The notes beneath the pieces were generated by a model. The model saw only the letters and a list, made by a program, of their open reading frames with translations, was not told the DNA's origin and searched no databases. A DNA stretch of 64,000 nucleotides from Arcobacter defluvii (lineage in GTDB: Bacteria > Campylobacterota > Campylobacteria > Campylobacterales > Arcobacteraceae): assembly GCF_013201725.1 (NCBI RefSeq), contig NZ_CP053835.1:1426001-1490000 (forward strand), read 5' to 3'. The translations under genes and the position numbers were made by a program. Of this stretch, positions 49,253 to 57,719 are shown piece after piece (positions within the stretch are counted from its first letter, which is position 1; each line of letters begins with the position of its first letter).

Positions 49253-50413
49253 TTAAAAAGAAAACTTTTTGTAAAGTTTAAAGAAATAGATAATAGTTTT
49301 TATTTGAATGTAAATAAAAGGAATCATTAAAATAAAATAAGCCATAGAATATTTTGAAATAATTTCATTATATGTTAATCCAAAATTTATAAAAAACATA
49401 CCAAACACAAAAAAAGCAACTCCAGGACAAATCAAAGCAAATGAAATTGCAGATTTTTCACCTGATTCTATATATTTTTCAAAGTATCCTATTTGTTTCA
49501 TAACCATATATCCTAAAATACCAAATATAATTTGTAAAGATAAGATAACAGAAGTTAAAATAAATAAAGAAGTTATTTCTACGGGTGAAGAATAGTGATG
49601 CTCTAATCCAAATGAGATTCTTATAAAAGCAATACCTAAAAGTGTTAAAATAGGAATAATTATCCAAATAGAAGGAGCTGCTTCAAGATTTAGCCCTTTT
49701 TCAAACATATTTTTGAAACCCAATGTTATTTTTATTAATATTAATAAAATTGATAAAGAGGCAAAAAATATTGAAAAGAATAATCCAATAGAATTTATAA
49801 CTATATTATGGCTCATTGCTCCTGGTGCTGCAAATCCAACAGCAACCATTGCAAGGGCAAATATTGAAATCATTTGAGATAGGTTATTGTTTTTTGAAAA
49901 ATCAAAATCACCTTTTGTTAAAAGTCTTGAAAAATACTCAAAAAATATTTTTAAAGCAAAATAACCAGTTGTTATAAAACCAAGTAGTGCAAAAGGAAAT
50001 AAATATTCAACAAAACTCCAAAGACCAGGAACAAAAACTGCACCTAAAACAAAACAAACATTTATAGTCATTGTGTAAGTTAAAGGAAGAGTCATAAGAG
50101 TAATTTGTGCATTTGAATTTTTTAAATCTTCATAAGCTTTTGTTTTTTTATATAAATTATATTGTTTTGTATTCCAAAGCAATAATTTGAAATGAAAAAA
50201 AGCAAATGCAATAATAAATACTAATGAAAATGAGATTACAAAAGATAACCAATCTCCTTTTAATAAAGCTGGCATTATAAAATCATAAGTTGCCATTGGT
50301 GTGTTTGGATGTGGAACTAAAAACATTAGATACATAAAAAATGATACACTTAATCCACCTGCACCTAAAGCAGATAAAAAACAAGTCGGAGAGAATTTTT
50401 CTCTTAAAGTCAT
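49253..50413 (-). CDS. Polytopic membrane protein, TsoY- or TehA/SLAC1-like
   Basis: The 386-residue protein has about ten membrane helices. The N-terminus FSPTCFLSALGAGGLSVSFF and later helices (VGFAAPGAMSHN) recall the TsoY/SLAC1-like transporters annotated in Campylobacterota, but I cannot fix the family from memory. It may carry anions or sulfur species. It stands alone between the DsrE-like gene and the divergent peroxiredoxin gene. Confidence 0.6.
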   Translation of the reverse strand: MTLREKFSPTCFLSALGAGGLSVSFFMYLMFLVPHPNTPMATYDFIMPALLKGDWLSFVISFSLVFIIAFAFFHFKLLLWNTKQYNLYKKTKAYEDLKNSNAQITLMTLPLTYTMTINVCFVLGAVFVPGLWSFVEYLFPFALLGFITTGYFALKIFFEYFSRLLTKGDFDFSKNNNLSQMISIFALAMVAVGFAAPGAMSHNIVINSIGLFFSIFFASLSILLILIKITLGFKNMFEKGLNLEAAPSIWIIIPILTLLGIAFIRISFGLEHHYSSPVEITSLFILTSVILSLQIIFGILGYMVMKQIGYFEKYIESGEKSAISFALICPGVAFFVFGMFFINFGLTYNEIISKYSMAYFILMIPFIYIQIKTIIYFFKLYKKFSF

Positions 50414-50646
50414 AAATAATCCTTAATAATTTTTTTTGTTATCTTACTTATTAATATATTAAAATATTATAAATAATATATAAGAAAAATTAATATATTT
50501 GAATTTAATTTATTCTTAGTATTATAATTATATATTATGATAAATTTATAAATTTATTTTATTTTTAAGGTCTAATTTATTTTAAATCATATACAATTCT
50601 TTTTATCAAAGGAAAAATATTATCCTTTGTTTAAAAGGAGAAACTT

Positions 50647-51351
50647 ATGGCTTGCGATACAGGTGCAAAACCAATAGAAGAAAAAGAAACAGTTTTAGAA
50701 AATGAAAATAATAATGAAATAAAAAAGGAAAAAAATATGAGTTCAAGTTTAGTTTTAAGAAGAGTTCCAGAGTTCAAAATGGATGCTTATGATTCAAAAA
50801 CAGGTCATTATACAACAGTTAGTAGTGAAGATTATAAAGGTAAATGGCACGTTGTTTGTTTTTATCCAGCAGATTTTACATTTGTTTGTCCAACTGAGAT
50901 TGCAGCTATGAATGCAAAATATGATGAATTTCAAGAATTAGGAGTTGAAATTTTAGCTGTTTCAACTGATACAAAATTTTCTCATAAAAGATTTGTTGAA
51001 ACTGAACCTTTATTAAAAGGATTAAAACTTACAATTGGAGCTGATTCAACAGGAAATGTAAGTAGGGCATTTGGTGTAATGATTGAAGAAGAGGGACAAG
51101 CTTTAAGAGGAAGATTTTTAATCAATCCTGATGGTGTTGTTGTAGCTCAAGAAGTTCAAGCTCCAATGGTTGGAAGAAATGTAAATGAATTTTTAAGACA
51201 AGTAAAAGCTTGGCAACATGCATCTAAAACAGGTGAAGTTTGTCCAGCTGGTTGGGTTCCTGGTAAAAAAACACTTCCAGTTAATACTGATGTTGAACAA
51301 ATGACAGGAAGAGTTGGTGATTATATTACTATTGAAGAAATTTTAGCCTAG
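50647..51351 (+). CDS. 2-Cys peroxiredoxin (AhpC/Tsa family) with N-terminal extension
   Basis: The thiol peroxidase has the peroxidatic cysteine in DFTFVCPTE near residue 81 and the resolving cysteine in GEVCPAGW near 200. Two starts look good: ATG 50647 with AAAAGGAG gives 234 residues including a 30-residue acidic extension beginning MACDTGAK; ATG 50737 with AAAAAAGGAAAA gives the usual 204-residue length. Both forms may be made. It removes peroxides in the cytoplasm. Confidence 0.92.
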   Translation: MACDTGAKPIEEKETVLENENNNEIKKEKNMSSSLVLRRVPEFKMDAYDSKTGHYTTVSSEDYKGKWHVVCFYPADFTFVCPTEIAAMNAKYDEFQELGVEILAVSTDTKFSHKRFVETEPLLKGLKLTIGADSTGNVSRAFGVMIEEEGQALRGRFLINPDGVVVAQEVQAPMVGRNVNEFLRQVKAWQHASKTGEVCPAGWVPGKKTLPVNTDVEQMTGRVGDYITIEEILA

Positions 51352-51359
51352 TTTTTTTC

Positions 51360-51385
51360 TTATCCCAAGATTTTTCTTGGGATAA
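51360..51385 (+). terminator. Terminator after peroxiredoxin gene
   Basis: TTATCCCAAGA (51360-51370) pairs with TCTTGGGATAA (51375-51385) around TTTT, over 11 bp. A T-rich stretch follows at 51390. Confidence 0.8.
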
Positions 51386-51404
51386 TCACCTTTTTATTAC
51401 AAAT

Positions 51405-51437
51405 CTAACAAAAAATTAACAGAAAGTTAACAGAGTA
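51405..51437 (+). promoter_or_regulatory. Three 11-bp direct repeats upstream of the TonB receptor gene
   Basis: CTAACAAAAAA, TTAACAGAAAG and TTAACAGAGTA follow each other at 51405, 51416 and 51427 with an exact 11-bp period. This spacing is typical of binding sites for OmpR/PhoB-family regulators. They end 36 bp before the ATG at 51473 and probably activate the uptake operon. Confidence 0.6.
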
Positions 51438-51472
51438 GTTCTATCATTTCAAAAACTTATTTAAGGACTGAA

Positions 51473-53587
51473 ATGAGACTAAAATACTCTATATTTGCAC
51501 TAATTGCATTAAATGCAAATCTTTTATCAAATGAAACAATAAAACTAGAACAGATGTCAGTAACTGCTACAAAAGTTGAAAAAGCAACAAAAGAAGTAAG
51601 CGAAAGTATTGCTGTTGTAGATGAAAAAACAATCAAAGATAAAAATATCTTAAATATTCAAGATGCTTTACAAAATATTCCAGGTGTGATTGCTGAATCT
51701 TCATCAAATTCTCCTAGTCCAAGACTAATTATAAGAGGTGCTGGATTAAAAGCTAGATATGGGGTAAGAGAAATCATGGTTATGAAAGATGGTGTTCCTA
51801 TGACAGATCCAGATTCTTTTACTAGATTTGATTTTATTGATATGCAAGATGTTTCAAGTATTGAAGTTCAAAAAGGACCAGGGTCTATAAATGCTGTTAA
51901 TTCAACAGGTGGAGTTATTCAGTTAATTACAAAATCAGTTTTTGATGAAGATAAAAATAGTTTCAAAGTTGGAGTTGGTGACGAAAATCAAAGAAATGTT
52001 AATCTTAAATTAAGAGGTGTAATAGATGAAAATGATTTTGCTTCATTTACATTTAGTTCAAGAAAAATCGATAACTCTTGGAGAGATAACAATGAGTTTG
52101 ATACTACACAAGCAACTTTAAAATATGGTCATATTTTTGATGATGACTCAACAATCGAAAATGAACTTTCATATACAGAATCAAATTTAGAACTTCCAGC
52201 TTCTATGACAAAAGAAGAGTTTGAGATTTTTAAACAAACAGGAAAACAACATGATACTTCAAGTCAATGGCAAAATAGTGCAAGGGATTCGAAAATCTTT
52301 TCATTAAATAGTAAATATGAAAAAGAAGTAGGAAATATTACATATAAGCCAAGATTTTATTTTAACTCTTGGGAACATTTCCATCCTGTAACTGGTCTTA
52401 TAAATGATGCTGATGACAATAAAGTATTTGGTACAGATTTAGAGTTTAATGCAGCTCATAAACTATTTGAAAAAGATGCAATGCTTGTTGGTGGATTGAC
52501 ATTTAAAATGGACAAAACAAATGATGCTAAAAAATATGAATATGCAGATGTTATAACTAATACTGTAACAACAGGTTGGGGTGCAAATAAAACAACAGTT
52601 GATCAAATAGTAAAAACTTTATCAAATAATAAAGGAGCCTTAGCTTCAACTGAAGATTCTCAAACTTTACTTTATGGTGCTTATTTAATGGAGAGTTTTA
52701 AAGCAACAGATAAATTGGGTTTTGATATTAGTACAAGAATTGATAAATTAAAATTTGATATAGATGGAAATGAAATTTCAACTTATGATTATTCAACAAA
52801 AAGTTATAAAGCTGGTATTGGTGAGTATTCAATAGATAATTCATTTACTCTATTTTCTGCAAAATTTGGTTCAAGTTATGCAATAACAGATAATACAAAT
52901 ATTTATGCATCAATTGCAACTGCAAATCAAGCTCCAACAACAAGTGAATTAGGAGAAAATGAAGATTTAGATAAATCTCAAAGTACAAACTATGAAATTG
53001 GATTAAAAACAAGAACTGATAAATTAGCTTATGATTTAGCACTTTTCCAGAATTTTGTAGATGATGAGATTATACAAATCAAAGATGCAAATGGAAATTC
53101 TATCTATGACAATGCAGGAAAAACAGATAAAAAAGGTTTAGAGTTTAATTTAGCTTATGATTTAACTTCTTTTATTCAAGTTGGTGGAGCTTATGCTTAT
53201 AGTAATTTTAAATTTGATACTTTTAATGAATCAGTTAGAGGAAGTTTAGTTTCAAGAGATGGAAACTATATGCCATATATTCCAAAAAATCAATACTCGC
53301 TATTTGCAGCTTATAATCTAGCAAATGGATTTAAAACAAGAGTAACTGCAAGAACTTATGGAAGTTATTATATGGATAATGCAAATACACAAAAGTATGA
53401 AGGTTATGATTTAATCACTGATTTTATGATTGGATATGAAAAAAGTAATCACAATATTCAGTTAAATATCAATAACTTATTTGATAAATATTACGCTTCA
53501 GAAGCTTCAAAAGATGTTTATGGGATTGAGTCATATAAAGCTGCAAGTCCTAGAATGACAATGCTTACATATACATATAAATTTTAG
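51473..53587 (+). CDS. TonB-dependent outer-membrane receptor
   Basis: The 704-residue protein has a signal peptide (1-18), a TonB-box-like IKLEQMSVTATK, a plug domain (about 40-160, with RLIIRGAGLKARYGVREIMV shown by its core IIRGAGLKARYGVRE) and a beta-barrel ending in the aromatic TYTYKF typical of outer-membrane proteins. The substrate is not evident. Genes for a polyferredoxin, ExbB, ExbD and TonB follow in one operon, so it has a dedicated energy supply. Confidence 0.93.
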   Translation: MRLKYSIFALIALNANLLSNETIKLEQMSVTATKVEKATKEVSESIAVVDEKTIKDKNILNIQDALQNIPGVIAESSSNSPSPRLIIRGAGLKARYGVREIMVMKDGVPMTDPDSFTRFDFIDMQDVSSIEVQKGPGSINAVNSTGGVIQLITKSVFDEDKNSFKVGVGDENQRNVNLKLRGVIDENDFASFTFSSRKIDNSWRDNNEFDTTQATLKYGHIFDDDSTIENELSYTESNLELPASMTKEEFEIFKQTGKQHDTSSQWQNSARDSKIFSLNSKYEKEVGNITYKPRFYFNSWEHFHPVTGLINDADDNKVFGTDLEFNAAHKLFEKDAMLVGGLTFKMDKTNDAKKYEYADVITNTVTTGWGANKTTVDQIVKTLSNNKGALASTEDSQTLLYGAYLMESFKATDKLGFDISTRIDKLKFDIDGNEISTYDYSTKSYKAGIGEYSIDNSFTLFSAKFGSSYAITDNTNIYASIATANQAPTTSELGENEDLDKSQSTNYEIGLKTRTDKLAYDLALFQNFVDDEIIQIKDANGNSIYDNAGKTDKKGLEFNLAYDLTSFIQVGGAYAYSNFKFDTFNESVRGSLVSRDGNYMPYIPKNQYSLFAAYNLANGFKTRVTARTYGSYYMDNANTQKYEGYDLITDFMIGYEKSNHNIQLNINNLFDKYYASEASKDVYGIESYKAASPRMTMLTYTYKF

Positions 53588-53596
53588 GAAATAATT

Positions 53597-55027
53597 ATGG
53601 TAAATTTTGTAAAAAGAGATAAAAATGATATTTTTGGAATGCCTATTTTAAATATCATTTTTAAAAATAGAGTTTTTCAAAGAACAGTTCAGATTTTAGT
53701 CTTATTTTTATTTGTATATGCAATTTATATGGGATTTATTAATCCAACAAAAGAGGAAAATCTATTTACAACAGCACTCTTTTGGGGATTGTTTTGGCCA
53801 TTTTTTATGGTTACAACATTATCAACATTTGGAAGAATTTTTTGTGGAATTTGTCCTCATGGATTTATAGGAAAATATATCACTAAAATTGGATTAAAGA
53901 AAAAAATTCCTCAAAGTTTAGCAAATCCTTTTATTGGAGTTTTTTTACTTTTTATTGGTTGGTGGGCTACATATTATATGTATCCGGAGTTTTTCAAAAC
54001 ACCTTATTCAACTGCACTTTTATTTTTTATTATGACTTTAGTTGCTGTAGTTTTTTATTATATTTATGATGAAATGGCATATTGTAAATATATTTGTCCT
54101 ATTGGAACTATGACAAAAGCTTTCTCAAAAGTAGGATTTACAAAACTTGAAACTTACAAAGAACACTGTTCATCTTGTAAAACATTTGATTGTGCAACTG
54201 CTTGTAGTTATAACTTAAAACCATTTACTTTTGCAAAGAAAAATTCTATGGAAGATTGTACTTTATGTATGGATTGTAGTAGTGTCTGTGAAAGTGTAGC
54301 TTTTAAATTTAAAAAACCTTCAAGCACATTATTTGATAAGTTTAAAACATCAAAAGCAGAAGTTTGGGCATTGATTTTTATAACCGCAGCTATTAGTATA
54401 ACTATGGGATTTCATCACGCACTTGGAAGAAGTGCGATAGTTGAAGAGTTTTTTTGGACTAAAACAGCAAGATATTTTGAATCATTTATAAATTTTGGAA
54501 CTATTGATGTTATTGGACTTTTTGCATTTTTATATGCAGTTTTAATCTCAATAGTTTTAAGTGTTGGAGGAATGTTTATAGCTTCAAAGATTTTAAAAGT
54601 TAATTTTCAAACTACATTTTACACTTTAGGATATGCTTTTGCTCCACTATTTATAATAGGTGGATTATCACATATTGGAGAATTTTTCTTTTATTCTTAT
54701 GCTTCAAATATCGTAAATGGGTTTAATCAAGCTTTTTATTTAGGATTTGAAACTATGCAACCACTTGCAAGTAGAAAAGATGACTGGGTTCATATTTTTA
54801 AAGTTTTTAATCACATTGGTTATATTTGGGCTTTTGTGTTGATGATAAATAGATTTAAACTAATAGAGAGTAAAACTATTTTAAAAGTTTTTGCTTTTCC
54901 TTTTGCATCTGCACTTATAATCTTTTATATGAGTCTAAATTTTTATACGGGTTATGTATTTAAAACTTATGGTGCAAATATGGGACACAATCATAAAAAT
55001 CATCAAATGAGCATGGAGAATAAATGA
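53597..55027 (+). CDS. Membrane polyferredoxin (NapH/CcoG/NosR-like 4Fe-4S protein)
   Basis: The 476-residue protein has about nine membrane helices and four cysteine clusters: CGICPHGF near residue 93, CKYICPIGT near 164, CSSCKTFDCATAC near 193 and CTLCMDCSSVC near 222. It resembles the polyferredoxin parts of NapH and NosR. It could pass electrons across the membrane to reduce an imported metal or cofactor. It is located between the TonB receptor and ExbB genes, which supports reductive uptake. It overlaps exbB by 4 bp. Confidence 0.82.
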   Translation: MVNFVKRDKNDIFGMPILNIIFKNRVFQRTVQILVLFLFVYAIYMGFINPTKEENLFTTALFWGLFWPFFMVTTLSTFGRIFCGICPHGFIGKYITKIGLKKKIPQSLANPFIGVFLLFIGWWATYYMYPEFFKTPYSTALLFFIMTLVAVVFYYIYDEMAYCKYICPIGTMTKAFSKVGFTKLETYKEHCSSCKTFDCATACSYNLKPFTFAKKNSMEDCTLCMDCSSVCESVAFKFKKPSSTLFDKFKTSKAEVWALIFITAAISITMGFHHALGRSAIVEEFFWTKTARYFESFINFGTIDVIGLFAFLYAVLISIVLSVGGMFIASKILKVNFQTTFYTLGYAFAPLFIIGGLSHIGEFFFYSYASNIVNGFNQAFYLGFETMQPLASRKDDWVHIFKVFNHIGYIWAFVLMINRFKLIESKTILKVFAFPFASALIIFYMSLNFYTGYVFKTYGANMGHNHKNHQMSMENK

Positions 55028-55449
55028 ATATCGAAGTTTTAAAAAATCTTATAGATTATGGAGTTATTGCTCTTTTACTTTTTATGAGTTTTATCTCATT
55101 TTGGTTTTTTGTTGAAAGAATAATTTTTTATAAAAAGTTAGATGTAAAAAGTTTTAAAAACAAAAAACAACTTGATGTTGCATTAACAAAACATCTAACA
55201 ATCATAGGAACAATAGCTTCAAATTCGCCTTATATTGGATTGCTTGGAACGGTGTTGGCTATTATGCTTACTTTTATGACTATGGGAAGTGGAGATATTG
55301 ATGCAGCAAAAATCATGAGTTCATTAGCGCTTGCTTTAAAAGCAACTGCTATTGGACTTGTAGTTGCTATTAGTTCTCAGATTTTTTATAATATTTTGGG
55401 ACGTTATGCTGAAGTTTTGGAGAGTCATTATGAAACTGAAGAAATATGA
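55024..55449 (+). CDS. exbB: ExbB-family proton-channel protein
   Basis: The 141-residue MotA/TolQ/ExbB-type protein has three membrane helices; the conserved channel segments are SPYIGLLGTVLAIMLTF near residue 68 and ALKATAIGLVVAI near 107. It is a short form, common in this phylum. It powers TonB with ExbD. It overlaps the polyferredoxin gene and exbD. Confidence 0.92.
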   Translation: MNIEVLKNLIDYGVIALLLFMSFISFWFFVERIIFYKKLDVKSFKNKKQLDVALTKHLTIIGTIASNSPYIGLLGTVLAIMLTFMTMGSGDIDAAKIMSSLALALKATAIGLVVAISSQIFYNILGRYAEVLESHYETEEI

Positions 55450-55807
55450 TTCAATAAATGTAATTCCATTTATTGATGTATTACTTGTTTTATTAACTAT
55501 TGTTTTGATGACATCAACTTTTATTACAAAAGGAATAATTCCGATATCTCTTCCCAAAGCATCAAATGCTGAAAATTTAAAAGTAAATAAAGAGATAATT
55601 ATAGTAATAAAAGAGGATGGAACTCTATTTTGTAATAATAATATAGAGGGTTTAAAGAATATAGAAGAACATATTTTACAATTTTCTAAAGATACACCAA
55701 TTCATATAAATAGTGATAAAAATTCAAAATTTGAAATTTTTGTATCTGTTTTAAATATGTTAAAAAGATACGAATATTCAAATATTTCAATTGTGACTAA
55801 AAAATGA
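55430..55807 (+). CDS. exbD: ExbD-family proton-channel protein
   Basis: The product, 125 residues from ATG 55430 (GGAG 7 bases upstream, inside the end of exbB), has one N-terminal membrane helix with the essential aspartate in NVIPFIDVLLVLLTIV. The rest is the periplasmic domain. It overlaps exbB by 20 bp and tonB by 4 bp. Confidence 0.92.
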   Translation: MKLKKYDSINVIPFIDVLLVLLTIVLMTSTFITKGIIPISLPKASNAENLKVNKEIIIVIKEDGTLFCNNNIEGLKNIEEHILQFSKDTPIHINSDKNSKFEIFVSVLNMLKRYEYSNISIVTKK

Positions 55808-56532
55808 AAAGATATTTTAATTCTTTTATTATTGCATTAGTTTTTTATAGTTCTTTTGCTTTTGGAATTTTCTATTTTTTTATAGATAAAAAGATAATTA
55901 CAAAAGATTCTCAAGTAGTTCAAAAAATATCTTTAAATCATATTGAGTTAAAACCTGAGCCAGTTGTTAATCAAATAAAAGAAAAAAAGATTATACAAGA
56001 AGAAATAAAAGAGCAAATTAAAGAAGAAATAAAACCAGAACCAATAGAAAAAGTAATTAAAAAAGAAGAAAAGAAAAAGGTTCAAAAAAAGCCAAAAGAG
56101 AAAAAAATAGAAAAAGAAAAAGTAGTTAAAAAACAGGAAATAAAAGAGCAGAAAAATTCTACAAAAGAAGAAGTTGTAAAAGAAAATATAGTAAATAATA
56201 ATATACAAAAAGAAACTAAAGAATTATCAGCTACAAAACCAGTAGTTGATGAAAAAAAAGAGTATTTAGAAAAACATTTAGCACTTATTAGAAATTTGAT
56301 AAATCAAAATGTAAAATATCCTTTGAAAGCTAGAAAATTATCTATTCAAGGAGTTGTAACAGTAAGATTTAAAATCAATGAAAATGGAACTGTTGAAAAT
56401 ATTATTATAGTTGATGGTCATAAATTTTTACAAAATGCAACAATTGAAGCTATACAAGAGGCTTCAAGAAATTTTCCTAAAACAAATAAAAGTATAGAAA
56501 TTCAAATTCCAATAGAGTATAAGTTAATCTAA
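55804..56532 (+). CDS. tonB: TonB energy-transducer protein
   Basis: The 242-residue protein has an N-terminal membrane helix (about 8-28), a long Lys/Glu/Pro-rich periplasm-spanning region (about 55-145) and a C-terminal TonB domain with GVVTVRFKINENGTVENI and ATIEAIQEASRNFP. It links ExbBD to the receptor encoded upstream. It is the last gene of the operon. Confidence 0.92.
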   Translation: MKRYFNSFIIALVFYSSFAFGIFYFFIDKKIITKDSQVVQKISLNHIELKPEPVVNQIKEKKIIQEEIKEQIKEEIKPEPIEKVIKKEEKKKVQKKPKEKKIEKEKVVKKQEIKEQKNSTKEEVVKENIVNNNIQKETKELSATKPVVDEKKEYLEKHLALIRNLINQNVKYPLKARKLSIQGVVTVRFKINENGTVENIIIVDGHKFLQNATIEAIQEASRNFPKTNKSIEIQIPIEYKLI

Positions 56533-56600
56533 AAAAGTCATTTGTGAGTAATTTGTTTGTTATAATCTTTTAATAATTTTTAAAAAAGAAAGAACAAACT

Positions 56601-57719
56601 TTGAAAATACTACATTTTAGCGATACACATCTAGGTTTTAATGACCTAGATATTATAAATGAAAACAATATAAACCAAAGAGAAGCAGACTTTTATGATG
56701 CTTTTTCTCAAGTAGTTGAACAAATAAAACTAATAAAACCTGATTACATAATCCATACGGGAGATTTATTTCATAGAGCAAGTCCAAGTAATAGAGCAAT
56801 TACCTTTGCACTTGAAAAATTCAATGAGATAAATGATTTAAATATTCCATTTATTTTAATAGCTGGAAATCACTCAACTCCTCGAACAAATCTAAGTTCT
56901 CCTATTTTAAAGATATTTGAAAACTTTAAAAATATCTATGTTTCATATAATCAAGAGTATAAAAAAATAGAGTTTGAAGATGTAGTATTTCATACCTTAC
57001 CTCATATGAATGATGAAAATATTGCAATAGAGCAAATAAACTTTTGTGAAGCAAATATAGACGAAAACAAAAAAAATGTCATGATGATGCACTGTTCAGT
57101 TGGTGCTTGGTATTTGATGAGTGAGTTTGGAGAATGGGTATATCCATCAAACAAAGAGTATATATTTGAAAAGATGGATTATGTGGCTCTTGGTCATTGG
57201 CATGGTTTTGGAAAAGTTGGAAAGTACGAAAATGTTTATTATAGTGGAAGCGTTGAGCGAACAAGTCTAAATGATAAACGAAACTCAAAAGGTTTTATAA
57301 TTGCAAATATTGAAGATACACTTACTATAGACTATAAAGAGATAAACATAAGAGCTATTAGACAAAAAGAGATAGATTGTGAAGATTATGAAGTTTCAAT
57401 ACAAGCTTTAGATACAAGTGATTGTCAAAATGCTATAGTAGAAGTAAAACTAACAAATCTTACACCACTTTCTTCAATAGATATTCAAAACAAACAAATC
57501 AAAGAGTTATTCCCAACTGCTTTAAGTGTTAGTATAAAAAGAGAGTTTAAAAAAGATACTACCTCATCAAATATTGATAATCTTGAAGCTATATCACTTG
57601 AAGAGTATTTTTTAGAGCATATAAAAGAGAGTTGTAATGATATAGAGTATGAAAGACTAAAACAAAAGACACAAGAATTATTTTCTAAGTATGAAGAGGT
57701 AAGTTATGATACTAACTAA
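56601..57719 (+). CDS. SbcD/Mre11-like DNA repair exonuclease
   Basis: The product, 372 residues from a TTG start, has the phosphoesterase motifs FSDTHLG near the N-terminus, HTGDLFH near residue 52, AGNHSTPR near 93, MMHCSVG near 154 and LGHWHGFG near 197. SbcD forms a nuclease with the SbcC ATPase, opening hairpins and processing DNA ends. It overlaps the next gene by 14 bp. Confidence 0.88.
   Translation: MKILHFSDTHLGFNDLDIINENNINQREADFYDAFSQVVEQIKLIKPDYIIHTGDLFHRASPSNRAITFALEKFNEINDLNIPFILIAGNHSTPRTNLSSPILKIFENFKNIYVSYNQEYKKIEFEDVVFHTLPHMNDENIAIEQINFCEANIDENKKNVMMMHCSVGAWYLMSEFGEWVYPSNKEYIFEKMDYVALGHWHGFGKVGKYENVYYSGSVERTSLNDKRNSKGFIIANIEDTLTIDYKEINIRAIRQKEIDCEDYEVSIQALDTSDCQNAIVEVKLTNLTPLSSIDIQNKQIKELFPTALSVSIKREFKKDTTSSNIDNLEAISLEEYFLEHIKESCNDIEYERLKQKTQELFSKYEEVSYDTN

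Noticed and set aside
55948-56208. Minus-strand 86-residue Phe/Tyr-rich frame
   Set aside because: It is the shadow of the Lys/Glu-rich linker of TonB on the opposite strand; no ribosome site and extreme composition.
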